From Tepidibacter aestuarii (GTDB taxonomy: Bacteria > Bacillota > Clostridia > Peptostreptococcales > Peptostreptococcaceae), in contig NZ_OW235315.1 in NCBI RefSeq assembly GCF_934924865.1, positions 2,790,001 through 2,854,000 of the forward strand: a stretch of 64,000 bases of DNA, read 5' to 3'. Below, one piece after another: positions 19,922-27,591 of the stretch (positions are counted from its first letter, which is position 1; every line of letters starts with the position of its first letter). A program made the position numbers and the translations under genes. The notes below the pieces were generated by a model that was not told the DNA's origin, ran no database searches, and was given only the letters and a program-made list of their open reading frames with translations.

Positions 19922-20113
19922 TTATTCTGAATCATTTATATAATCTTCAAGTTCTTTCACTCTTTTCTCAAGTAAAACTACTCTTACTAACAACTCATCT
20001 TTGTTTTCTTCTCTATTTTTTAAAAACCTTATTGAATAATACCCAACTACAAAAGGAATAATCATTATTATCAATAATATAATTATGTTTATACCACTAA
20101 ACAATAATCCCAT
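19922..20113 (-). CDS. Small membrane protein upstream of the H-NOX receptor
   Basis: 63 residues: one hydrophobic helix at about 6-30 followed by a charged, heptad-like tail (ELLVRVVLLEKRVKELEDYI) likely to form a coiled coil. AGGAGA lies upstream of ATG 20113. It ends 15 bases before the H-NOX receptor start, so the two are probably co-translated. I do not recognise a family; a phage-shock-like or receptor-associated accessory protein is possible but unproven. Confidence 0.7.
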   Translation of the reverse strand: MGLLFSGINIIILLIIMIIPFVVGYYSIRFLKNREENKDELLVRVVLLEKRVKELEDYINDSE

Positions 20114-20243
20114 ACCAATTTTCTCCTATTCAAACTTTATTTTGAATATAATTTTACCATTTTTTTATCAAGTTGTATATGTTATAGTCTTTTTATTGAA
20201 ATTAGTTATATTTTTATACAATTATATGTAATTCTTTCATTTT

Positions 20244-20275
20244 TTGAAATATTCTATAGCATTATATTATATAAT
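20244..20275 (+). promoter_or_regulatory. Candidate promoter for the 20355 gene
   Basis: TTGAAA at 20244 is followed after 17 bases by TTATAT, with TATAAT overlapping it at 20270. The surrounding region 20114-20354 is very AT-rich and otherwise empty. Confidence 0.45.
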
Positions 20276-20354
20276 AACTATATAGACTTATTTATATAGT
20301 TGAAGTTATAAAATTTAAATACATAATTTTATTATTTAATAAGGAGGTTTTTTT

Positions 20355-20837
20355 ATGAAACAAGCTTATCTTAAAACTGAAATGTCTCAGCATGAAATGA
20401 TTCTAAATCAAATGGGCGGTCAGGTGAAGATAATAAAGGGTATAATGTGTTATGTTAAATTCAATGTAAAAGAAATTGATGTAGAATACGTATACCATAT
20501 AAATAACGTAAATAACTACTTCCTCCAAAGAATTTCGCCGTATCCTATGGATATAGGAACATACGTAAATAAAGACGAAATACTAAACGTTATAAAGCAC
20601 GATATAAAGCAGTTTAAAAATGCATCAAACTCAACAGTTTTTAAAAAATTTATAAATATAAATAAAAGATTTGCGGATGCAGAAAGACATTTTGAAGATC
20701 TATACCTTTACTATAACATACCTCACGAAATGTTCGAAAAACTAAATAATAGTTTAGACGAAATAGAGGATTATATTAAAAATTATAAAACTCGAAGTGA
20801 AAGAGTTTATTTTGAAAAAGATCCAGATACTATATAG
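20355..20837 (+). CDS. Hypothetical protein, 160 residues
   Basis: AAGGAGG lies eight bases before ATG 20355. The product is soluble, without a signal peptide or membrane helix. The first half is predicted alpha/beta (GGQVKIIKGIMCYVKFN; VEYVYHINNVNNYFLQRI), the second half mostly helical with acidic residues, ending KTRSERVYFEKDP. I do not recognise the family. It is the only plus-strand gene between 1 and 28886, transcribed alone and ended by a strong terminator, so it is likely a stand-alone regulatory or stress gene; no function is claimed. Confidence 0.8.
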   Translation: MKQAYLKTEMSQHEMILNQMGGQVKIIKGIMCYVKFNVKEIDVEYVYHINNVNNYFLQRISPYPMDIGTYVNKDEILNVIKHDIKQFKNASNSTVFKKFININKRFADAERHFEDLYLYYNIPHEMFEKLNNSLDEIEDYIKNYKTRSERVYFEKDPDTI

Positions 20838-20843
20838 TATAGT

Positions 20844-20873
20844 AAAAGACCTCCATATAATAGGAGGTCTTTT
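20844..20873 (+). terminator. Terminator after the 20355 gene
   Basis: AAAAGACCTCC pairs with GGAGGTCTTTT around ATATAATA, seven bases after the stop codon. The same stem sequence is used at 27559-27590. Confidence 0.88.
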
Positions 20874-20905
20874 ACTGTTGACAGCTTTTTGTCAACAATC
20901 TGAAA

Positions 20906-20927
20906 TAAGAGAGCAACTTCTCTCTTA
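20906..20927 (-). terminator. Stem-loop after the DUF1450 gene
   Basis: TAAGAGAG pairs with CTCTCTTA around a short loop, with TTATTTC following on the minus strand. A second hairpin, GTTGACA/TGTCAAC, lies at 20877-20896. Together they end the minus-strand operon. Confidence 0.55.
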
Positions 20928-20946
20928 CTTTTAATATCTTTAATTT

Positions 20947-21165
20947 TTAAGCTTGCTCTTTAATTTTATCAAATAACTCATCAGGAGTATCAGCTTGAAT
21001 AAGTTCATCATCTACTAAAGCAAATGGCCCTACTGCACAATCACCACAATATCCTAAACAAGGTTCTACCTCAACATCAACTTCATTTAATTCATTCTCT
21101 ATTTTATTGACTATTTCTTCGGTTCCATGGCTAAAATTATTTTCACAAAATTTTACTTGCACCAT
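20947..21165 (-). CDS. DUF1450 (YuzB-like) small protein
   Basis: 72 residues with an early Cys (KFCENN) and a CLGYCGDCAVGPFALV segment, the pattern of the YuzB/DUF1450 family, which has a thioredoxin-like [2Fe-2S] ferredoxin appearance. Function is not established. ATG 21165 has GAGAGGG upstream; a GTG three codons earlier overlaps that site. It is the last gene after the flavodiiron protein and the rubredoxin-reductase-like protein, 14 bases from the latter, so a redox role in the same chain is plausible. Confidence 0.8.
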   Translation of the reverse strand: MVQVKFCENNFSHGTEEIVNKIENELNEVDVEVEPCLGYCGDCAVGPFALVDDELIQADTPDELFDKIKEQA

Positions 21166-21179
21166 TATTTTCACCCTCT

Positions 21180-22397
21180 CTATTTAGCTTTTTCTCTTAT
21201 TATGTTAATAATCTCATCAATAGATACATTCTTAATATCAACATCACTTAAATCTATTTCTTTTTCCATTGCTATCTTTAAAGCTGGAGACTTTCTTATA
21301 TCACCAATTACTATAGCTCCTATTATTTTGTTACTGTTTATTAAAACTTTTTGATAGCCACTATTTTCTAATTCTTCTACTAATATATCAGTTGCCTTAT
21401 CTTCATCTATTTCTCCCATAGAAAATAAAGATAAATTAAACGCATTTAATGTTGTCACAGGTACTATATGTTCATAAATACTGTTTTTACCAACAATATT
21501 ATACCCAGCAGTTTTTCCCTGTCCTATAGCTACATTCCATAAACCATATACTTCATCATTAAATTCAGCAATATCTCCTGAAGCATAAATATCTACTACA
21601 CTAGTTTCCATTTTTTCATTTACTACTATACCTTTATTAGTTTTAATTTGCGTATTTTCTAATATATTTATATTTGGTTTTATACCTGTGGAATAAACAA
21701 CCATATCACAATCAACTACTTCTCCTTTTGTTGTTATAAATCCACTAATTTTATTGTCACCAATTAGCTCTTTAATTTGTGTATCAAGCATAATCTCAAT
21801 ATTATATAGCTCCAAAGCATTTTTTAATATTTCAGAAGATTTTTTATCTAATTGCTTAGGCATAAGCCTTGAGAAAATTTCAGCAAGAAAAACTTTTTTA
21901 CCAAGTTGAGATAAAATCCAAGCAGTTTCTAATCCTTGAATCCCCCCTCCTATTATAAGAATATTATTATTTTCTTTTGCCTCATTCTTTATCTCCCATG
22001 CATTTTTAAGCGTCCTTAAACTAAAAACACCCTTTTTATCAATTCCTAATATAGGTGGTGCAGCATTACTGGCTCCATTAGCTAATAGTAATTTCTTATA
22101 AGTAATTTTATTTTTATCTGACAGTTCAACTTCTTTTTTATCTGTATTTATTGAAATAGCGCCTATATTTTTGTAAAACTTTATATTATTTAAGTCATAC
22201 CAATCTTTTTTTTGGAGTAATATTTTATCCTCCTCCAATGTGCTTAATAATCCTTTTGATAACCTAACTCTATTATATGGATAAAATTCTTCATCTCCAA
22301 TTAAATGTATTTCAATATTTTTATCTACTTCTCTTATTGATTTAATAGCTGTTATAGCTGAAATACCGCTACCTATAACAAGTATTTTTTCATTCAA
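21180..22397 (-). CDS. FAD/NAD(P)-dependent oxidoreductase, NADH:rubredoxin oxidoreductase-like
   Basis: About 405 residues of the class-III pyridine nucleotide reductase fold: N-terminal FAD site (ILVIGSGISAITA), NAD site (ILIIGGGIQGLETAWIL), ATG-type motif (LLLANGASN) and the second FAD motif (VDIYASGDIAEF). There is no redox-active CxxxxC pair, so it is an electron transferase rather than a disulfide reductase. TTG 22397 has AAGGAG upstream. It follows a flavodiiron protein, the usual partner of NADH:rubredoxin oxidoreductase, so it likely passes NADH electrons to it for O2 or NO reduction. No rubredoxin gene is in this window. Confidence 0.85.
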   Translation of the reverse strand: MNEKILVIGSGISAITAIKSIREVDKNIEIHLIGDEEFYPYNRVRLSKGLLSTLEEDKILLQKKDWYDLNNIKFYKNIGAISINTDKKEVELSDKNKITYKKLLLANGASNAAPPILGIDKKGVFSLRTLKNAWEIKNEAKENNNILIIGGGIQGLETAWILSQLGKKVFLAEIFSRLMPKQLDKKSSEILKNALELYNIEIMLDTQIKELIGDNKISGFITTKGEVVDCDMVVYSTGIKPNINILENTQIKTNKGIVVNEKMETSVVDIYASGDIAEFNDEVYGLWNVAIGQGKTAGYNIVGKNSIYEHIVPVTTLNAFNLSLFSMGEIDEDKATDILVEELENSGYQKVLINSNKIIGAIVIGDIRKSPALKIAMEKEIDLSDVDIKNVSIDEIINIIREKAK

Positions 22398-22430
22398 ACT
22401 TTTCACTCCTTCTAATAAGTAATTAACTTG

Positions 22431-23621
22431 TTATTTTGTTCTTATTGCTATTTTTTTGCCTAATTCCATACATTCTTCTATTGCTTGCTGATCTGGATTC
22501 CAGTTTATTTTCAACCCTTCATCTACAATTTCAAAACCAGCCTTTTCTAAGCCTTCATTAATGAGTTTAATACACTCCCCTCCCCATCCATAACTACCAA
22601 AAGCTATTCCTTTTTTATTTTTAAATGCAAGACCTCTAATTTCTTCTAAAATTCCTGCAACAGGAGAAAGTATTCCTTTGTTAATGGTTGAAGAACCAAC
22701 AAATATTGCTTTAGATTTGAAAATTTCTGTTACTACATCATTTTTATCAGAGCGAGCTATATTAAACAATTTAATTGTAACTTCTTTATCTGCTTCTTTA
22801 ATTCCCTTTCCTATAGCTTCTGCCATTTTTCTTGTGCTATTATACATAGTGTCATATATAATTGTAATTTGATTTTCTTTATAATTTTTACACCACTGCA
22901 TATACTTATTTATTATTTGAATTGGATTATCTCTCCAAATTACTCCATGGCTTGTACAAATCATATCTACAGGAAGATTTAATTTTAGCACTTCATCTAT
23001 TTTATTTTCTACTAGTTTACTAAATGGAGTTAAAATATTAGCGTAATATTTTATAGATTCTTGAAAAAGCTCCGCTTGATCTACTAAATCGTTATACATA
23101 GATTCTGAACAATAATGCTGCCCAAAGGCATCATTACTAAATAGAATATTATCTTTTGTTAAATATGAAAACATACTGTCTGGCCAATGAAGCATCCTAG
23201 CTTCAATAAAAACGAAATCCTTTTCTCCAATATTTAATTTATCTCCTGTTTTTACAGGTACAAAGTTCCAATCCTGATGATAATGACCCTTCAAGGATTT
23301 CATTCCATTTTGAGTGCAATAAATAGGAGTATTAGGAATTTCTTTCATTAATTCTGGCAAAGCTCCACTATGATCTGTTTCTGCATGATTTGCAATAATA
23401 TAGTCTATTTCATTTAAATCTATTTCTTTTTTTAAGTTCCTTACAAATTCTTCTGCATAAGGTTCCCAAACAGTATCAATTAAAACAGTTTTTTTATCAC
23501 GAACCAAATAAGAGTTATAAGTAGAACCTCTATGAGTAGAATATTCTTCCCCATGAAAATGTCTTAATTCCCAATCTGTTTTTCCAACCCACTTGATATT
23601 ATTTTTTATTTCAAAACTCAT
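22431..23621 (-). CDS. Flavodiiron protein 1 (O2/NO reductase)
   Basis: 396 residues: a metallo-beta-lactamase-like diiron domain with ligands His79, Glu81, Asp83, His84, His144, Asp163 and His224, and a C-terminal flavodoxin domain (from about 250; TIIYDTMYNSTRKMAEAIG). There is no rubredoxin extension, so it resembles a NorV/FprA core. It reduces NO to N2O or O2 to water. ATG 23621 has AAGGAGAG upstream; the frame extends to 23678 without a better start. It heads the FDP - reductase - DUF1450 unit. It is clearly different in sequence from the second flavodiiron protein at 24382. Confidence 0.93.
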   Translation of the reverse strand: MSFEIKNNIKWVGKTDWELRHFHGEEYSTHRGSTYNSYLVRDKKTVLIDTVWEPYAEEFVRNLKKEIDLNEIDYIIANHAETDHSGALPELMKEIPNTPIYCTQNGMKSLKGHYHQDWNFVPVKTGDKLNIGEKDFVFIEARMLHWPDSMFSYLTKDNILFSNDAFGQHYCSESMYNDLVDQAELFQESIKYYANILTPFSKLVENKIDEVLKLNLPVDMICTSHGVIWRDNPIQIINKYMQWCKNYKENQITIIYDTMYNSTRKMAEAIGKGIKEADKEVTIKLFNIARSDKNDVVTEIFKSKAIFVGSSTINKGILSPVAGILEEIRGLAFKNKKGIAFGSYGWGGECIKLINEGLEKAGFEIVDEGLKINWNPDQQAIEECMELGKKIAIRTK

Positions 23622-23723
23622 TTTTATTCTCTCCTTTATGTAATATATCAAATCACTTTTATAAATTAGTTTTCCCAAAATATATATAATTAACCTTATA
23701 AATAAGTTTTTGTATTTAATATA

Positions 23724-23769
23724 AAAATAAAGTAAGTAGCTTGTTTTTCAAGCTACTTACTTTATTTTT
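23724..23769 (-). terminator. Terminator after the hemerythrin-like gene
   Basis: A 20-bp perfect stem (AAAATAAAGTAAGTAGCTTG and its complement) around TTTTT, followed by T-rich sequence on the minus strand. It separates the second flavodiiron-hemerythrin unit from the first flavodiiron unit. Confidence 0.9.
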
Positions 23770-23781
23770 GAAATAGAGTAG

Positions 23782-24339
23782 TTAATATTTAGATATTTCC
23801 TCTAACTCTTCTATTATTTTCATATATTTATTTTGAATATCTCTATTAGCTGCTGATTTTTCAATTTCTCTACATTTTTCCTCAACTTCTATTATAGCTT
23901 CTTTACTTAGATTTTTTTCTCCAAATTTATATATAGCATTGTCTTCTTTATCAATATGTCTATTTAGTAAGTCTGTATAAGAAATAGCATTAGCAATTAT
24001 ATCTACCTTTGAATCTTCATCACCTTTTCTAACTTTTTCTAAGGCTGATTCTAAATTTAATATATAAAGTCTACCCATATCATGTTCTGCAAGCATTCCA
24101 TATATTGGTCCATTTTTTATTTTTTCTCCTAATTCTTCCGATATTTTTTTAAAAAGAACTTCTTCCTCTTTATTATGATGATGCTTATCTGCATAGTTTT
24201 TTACAAAATCGATTATTTTATTAAATACATCAAGTTCAATTTCTTCTTTATTTAAGATTTTAATACATAACTTTCTTATAACCTTGAGTACCCTTTTAAT
24301 ATTTTTATGTTCTTCCATCATCAACGAAATAGCATCCAT
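23782..24339 (-). CDS. Hemerythrin-like diiron protein
   Basis: 185 residues, all-helical, with hemerythrin-type ligands: EEHKNI near residue 10, ADKHHHNKEEEVLF near 54, EHDMGR near 88 and NRHIDKEDNAIY near 130. Such proteins bind O2 or NO or handle iron. AGAGGTG precedes ATG 24339. It lies 42 bases after the second flavodiiron gene and should be co-transcribed from the FNR-type promoter at 25656-25698. The exact activity (O2 delivery to the flavodiiron protein, or NO sequestration) is inference. Confidence 0.88.
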   Translation of the reverse strand: MDAISLMMEEHKNIKRVLKVIRKLCIKILNKEEIELDVFNKIIDFVKNYADKHHHNKEEEVLFKKISEELGEKIKNGPIYGMLAEHDMGRLYILNLESALEKVRKGDEDSKVDIIANAISYTDLLNRHIDKEDNAIYKFGEKNLSKEAIIEVEEKCREIEKSAANRDIQNKYMKIIEELEEISKY

Positions 24340-24381
24340 CTTAACACCTCTTAATTTATATTATTTAAATGTTTTTGTAAG

Positions 24382-25611
24382 TTAACCAATTAATAGATCT
24401 CCAATTGTTCGAGCTGTATGTTTTAAATTTTCTATATCATTTTCACTTGGATTAAATTTCACTCTAATTGGTAACATAATATCATTCATACCTGTAGTTT
24501 TAATCATATATGAGCTTTCTATTACATTCATATTAGTATCTTTTAAATAATCATTAATAACTTCAATTGCTTCACCACTCCAACCATATGACCCAAATGC
24601 AATGGCTAGTTTTGAACTTAAGTTCATATGTTTTATTTCTTTTAATATTTCTTCAATTCCACCAACTATATCTCCATAACGCGTTGAACTTCCAAATAAT
24701 ATTAAGTCTGATTTTTCTATTGATTCTTTTATTTTTTTCATGTCTATATCTGTTTTTACATTTATTAATTCTACATCTATGTCTTTTTCATTTAATCCAA
24801 TACTCAAGTAGTTTGCAATCTTTTTAGTATTTCCAGTCATTGTGGAGTAAATAATAAGAGCTTTTTTATTTTTGCCGACTGGTTTGCTTTTTTCATCATA
24901 TATATCTATAAATGTTTTAACATTTTCTCTTAATATATATCCATGAGATGGAGCAATCAAATTTATATCTAATTTCCTTACTTTTTTAATCATATCTTGT
25001 ACATATGGTCTATGTGGATGCATTATCAATTTATAGTATCCTTCAAAATCAGGAGTTATATCATCTTTAGATAAGTCATTAAATAAATCATATGTTGCAA
25101 CATGGCTACTAAAAATATCACAAGAATATAATGCTTTATCTTCAACACAATATGTTATCATTGTCTCTTCAGTATGAAGATAAGGTGTTTCAAAGAATTT
25201 TAATGTTTTACCTCCAATATCTAACGTATCTCCATCTTTAACTATTATAAATTCTCTATTATGAAGCTTATACATATCTTTTAATTCTTTAGCTCCAAGC
25301 TCTGTTGTAACTATTACTGCATTTTTTGCTTTATTAGCTAATAAAGGAAGTCCTCCTGAATGATCTGGTTCAACATGGTTGATTACAATATACTCTATCT
25401 CTTGTGGATTAATATACTCACTAAGCGATTCAATAAATTGTCTACCAAAACTAATATCTACCGTATCAATTACTGTAGGTTTTTCAGTTTTTAATAAATA
25501 ACTATTATAAGTAGTTCCTTTTTCAAGAATTAAACGATGAAATGGTACATTTCTATTATCTATATATCCTATCCAATATGTTTTATCAGCAACTAGAATT
25601 TCTTTTTTCAT
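24382..25611 (-). CDS. Flavodiiron protein 2 (FprA-like O2/NO reductase)
   Basis: 409 residues with the same fold as the first: diiron ligands His79, Glu81, Asp83, His84, then His146, Asp165 and the SHG histidine near 225; flavodoxin domain from about 250 (LIIYSTMTGNTKKIANYL). It resembles clostridial FprA type A enzymes, which mainly reduce O2. AAGGAGGAG precedes ATG 25611. Its promoter has a well-placed TATAAT, no good -35, and an FNR-like site at about -41.5, so it is probably induced by the neighbouring FNR-type regulator. Confidence 0.93.
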   Translation of the reverse strand: MKKEILVADKTYWIGYIDNRNVPFHRLILEKGTTYNSYLLKTEKPTVIDTVDISFGRQFIESLSEYINPQEIEYIVINHVEPDHSGGLPLLANKAKNAVIVTTELGAKELKDMYKLHNREFIIVKDGDTLDIGGKTLKFFETPYLHTEETMITYCVEDKALYSCDIFSSHVATYDLFNDLSKDDITPDFEGYYKLIMHPHRPYVQDMIKKVRKLDINLIAPSHGYILRENVKTFIDIYDEKSKPVGKNKKALIIYSTMTGNTKKIANYLSIGLNEKDIDVELINVKTDIDMKKIKESIEKSDLILFGSSTRYGDIVGGIEEILKEIKHMNLSSKLAIAFGSYGWSGEAIEVINDYLKDTNMNVIESSYMIKTTGMNDIMLPIRVKFNPSENDIENLKHTARTIGDLLIG

Positions 25612-25655
25612 TAATATCTCCTCCTTATAAATACCTCATGTGTTTTGTTATCTTT

Positions 25656-25698
25656 ATTATAAGAGTTTTAATGAAAAAAGAATGTGACTCAAATCAAA
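25656..25698 (-). promoter_or_regulatory. FNR-dependent promoter of the flavodiiron-hemerythrin operon
   Basis: The 16-bp site TTTGATTTGAGTCACA (25683-25698, read on the minus strand) contains TTGAT-N4-GTCAC. Twenty-one bases further is TATAAT (25656-25661). With initiation about 7 bases after the -10, the site centre falls at -41.5, the class II activator position, and no -35 hexamer is seen. The same 16 bases and the same 21-base gap occur at 27372-27414. Confidence 0.75.
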
Positions 25699-25703
25699 TC
25701 TTT

Positions 25704-26405
25704 CTACAAATAATCTTCTAATTTTTCTTGATTAATTATTATTATTTTTTTTATTCCAACTAATTTAATTATATTTTCTTCTTCAAATTTTTTGAGTTTT
25801 CTACTTATTGTTTCTCTAGCAACACCCGTATAGTTAGACATATTCTCTCTTGTAATAGGCAGATTTATTTCAATCCCCTCTGATATTTCTTTACCGTATT
25901 TATCTTTTAATTCTAATAACATATATGCAATTCTCACTTCTACATCATTTGTTGCTAAATTTTGCGCTAATGACTCTAGGTTAGATAATCTCGATCCTAT
26001 AACCTCTAATATTTTTAATCCTATTTCAGGTCTTTCTAAAATTATATTTCTCATTTTTTCCTTAGTTAATGTACATAATTTTGTCGGACTAATTGTCTGA
26101 GCATTGAAATTGTACTCTCCTTTATTAAAAAGATTCAATTCTCCAAAAAAATCACCATCAGACAATATATGTAAAATCTGTTCTTTCCCATCCTTGGTAT
26201 ATTTAAATAATTTTATTTTTCCTTCATTTATTAAATATAATTTATTTGCATTTTCTCCCTCAACAAAAATAGTTTCTTTTTTATTATAATTTTCATGTCC
26301 TGTCATTTTAATTATTTCAACCAACTCTTCATTGGATAAATTTTCAAATATATAAATTTTACTGGCACACAATTTATTTTTACATCTTTCACAGCAACTG
26401 TTCAT
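25704..26405 (-). CDS. FNR-type transcription regulator with [4Fe-4S] ligands
   Basis: 233 residues: a cysteine-rich N-terminus (Cys4, Cys5, Cys8, Cys13), a cyclic-nucleotide-binding-like beta barrel (about 20-130), a dimer helix and a winged helix. Cys111 in PTKLCTL aligns with the central cluster ligand Cys122 of E. coli FNR, so four iron-sulfur ligands are available. The recognition helix has ETISR (Glu198, Ser201, Arg202), the E--SR pattern that reads TTGAT half-sites. ATG 26405 has GGGGG six bases upstream. It most likely senses O2 or NO and activates the flanking flavodiiron and RIC genes. Confidence 0.88.
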   Translation of the reverse strand: MNSCCERCKNKLCASKIYIFENLSNEELVEIIKMTGHENYNKKETIFVEGENANKLYLINEGKIKLFKYTKDGKEQILHILSDGDFFGELNLFNKGEYNFNAQTISPTKLCTLTKEKMRNIILERPEIGLKILEVIGSRLSNLESLAQNLATNDVEVRIAYMLLELKDKYGKEISEGIEINLPITRENMSNYTGVARETISRKLKKFEEENIIKLVGIKKIIIINQEKLEDYL

Positions 26406-26483
26406 TTGCAACCCCCTTATTTTATAAAAAATGATTATATGTAAAATTTATTTATAGTATACCCAAAATTATATTATTAAAAT

Positions 26484-26524
26484 AAAAAAGTCTTCCTTTG
26501 AAAATTTTAAATGTAGACTTTTTT
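26484..26524 (-). repeat. Hairpin repeat R4, copy a
   Basis: AAAAAAGTCT pairs with AGACTTTTTT around a 21-base AT-rich loop. A related copy with the same loop order lies at 50842-50899. It lies upstream of the FNR-type gene. Confidence 0.5.
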
Positions 26525-26545
26525 GAAATTTGTATCAGAAATTAT

Positions 26546-26588
26546 ATCTATCCACAATTTAAGATAATTGGAATTTCCTACTCATTAT
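26546..26588 (+). repeat. Partial R2 repeat (tail only)
   Basis: ATCTATCCACAATTTAAGAT and GGAATTTCCTACTCATTATAA match the last 45 bases of R2 copy b (27518-27558). The GTCTAGTTGC head is missing. Confidence 0.55.
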
Positions 26589-26620
26589 AAAAAATGCACT
26601 CCCATTTGAGTGCATTTTTT
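26589..26620 (-). terminator. Terminator after the RIC gene
   Basis: AAAAAATGCACTC pairs with GAGTGCATTTTTT around CCATTT, nine bases past the stop on the minus strand. Confidence 0.9.
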
Positions 26621-26628
26621 ATTTTATA

Positions 26629-27336
26629 TTAAATCTTCTTCAATTTTTCAAATAAAATATTGTTTTCAAGATGAATATGCTTAAATAAGTCACTTTCTAT
26701 TTCTTGCATTTTTTCATATGCTATTTTAAAGCTATTACATCCAGTTTCAGGTACTTCATACTTATTTGTTACTCTTCTTATTTCTTTTAATATATCTCCC
26801 GCTTTATCATGTTCATCCTCTGTTTCGTTCATTGTAGCAATTGCTTTTTCTTTAGTTTCTTTTGATGGATTTTTTTCATATTCTTTTATTAATGGAAATA
26901 AAACTTCTTCTTCCTTTATAAGATGTTCTTCTAGTTCTAATTTTAGATTATTAAATAATTTATGAACTTTAGACAATATTTCTCCATTATCTACATAATG
27001 AACTCTTAAAATTTTATTAATCAATTCATTTGTAATTGGAAGTGTTTCTCTCATAAAGCCATGATGTTTTTGAACAATATAATCAATTAAATTCGACATA
27101 GAAGATTTTGTCCAATCTGTTTCCTCATTATTTTTATTTACAAATTCACTATAATATTTATTCAATTTATCAATTACTTCCTTCTCATTCATTTCTTGTT
27201 CTTTTAATGCTTCTTTCAAAGGTCTATCTCCTCCACAGCAAAAATCAATTTCATATGACATAAATATATCTATTGCTTTCGGAAATTTTGTAGCTATTTC
27301 TCCTATTTTTTGATTTATATTAAATACGTTTTTCAT
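26629..27336 (-). CDS. ric: Iron-sulfur cluster repair di-iron protein RIC (ScdA/YtfE)
   Basis: 235 residues: an N-terminal ScdA_N domain with the DFCCGGDRPL motif (about residues 31-40), then a four-helix hemerythrin-like domain with ligands in VQKHHGFM, LEEHLIKEEEVLFP, TEDEHDKAG and HIHLENNILF. RIC proteins restore iron-sulfur clusters damaged by NO or oxidants. AAGGGAGG precedes ATG 27336. Its promoter carries the same FNR-like site as the flavodiiron operon, placing it in the same regulon. Standard length and all ligands present. Confidence 0.95.
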   Translation of the reverse strand: MKNVFNINQKIGEIATKFPKAIDIFMSYEIDFCCGGDRPLKEALKEQEMNEKEVIDKLNKYYSEFVNKNNEETDWTKSSMSNLIDYIVQKHHGFMRETLPITNELINKILRVHYVDNGEILSKVHKLFNNLKLELEEHLIKEEEVLFPLIKEYEKNPSKETKEKAIATMNETEDEHDKAGDILKEIRRVTNKYEVPETGCNSFKIAYEKMQEIESDLFKHIHLENNILFEKLKKI

Positions 27337-27371
27337 AATTAATTCCTCCCTTTTATTGTGTTGTTAAGTTT

Positions 27372-27414
27372 ATTATAAGAGGATATTAAAAATAAAACTG
27401 TGACTCAAATCAAA
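27372..27414 (-). promoter_or_regulatory. FNR-dependent promoter of the RIC gene
   Basis: TTTGATTTGAGTCACA at 27399-27414 (minus strand), then 21 bases, then TATAAT at 27372-27377. Sequence and spacing are identical to the promoter at 25656-25698. Repeat R2 copy b begins three bases upstream of the site. Confidence 0.75.
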
Positions 27415-27417
27415 CAT

Positions 27418-27558
27418 AAAAAAATTCGTCTAGTTGCTACGCACTGACTCATGTCGCCAACAATCCCTACGGGCTCTGTTGCTTAAAATAGTTTCAGGTG
27501 TAATTCTTTCATCAATGTTATCCATAATTTAAAATAAATATAATTTCCTACTCATAAT
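27418..27558 (+). repeat. Dispersed repeat R2, copy b
   Basis: AAAAAAATTCGTCTAGTTGC, CGCACTGACTCATGTCGCCA, CTACGGGCTCTGTTGCTTAA, ATCAATGTTATCC, then a tail shared with 26546-26588. It is wedged between the terminator of the ATPase gene and the RIC promoter. Confidence 0.8.
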
Positions 27559-27590
27559 AAAAAGACCTCCATACACTAGGAGGTCTTTTT
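27559..27590 (-). terminator. Terminator after the two-P-loop ATPase gene
   Basis: AAAAAGACCTCC pairs with GGAGGTCTTTTT around ATACACTA; nearly identical to the terminator at 20844-20873. Confidence 0.88.
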
Positions 27591-27591
27591 A

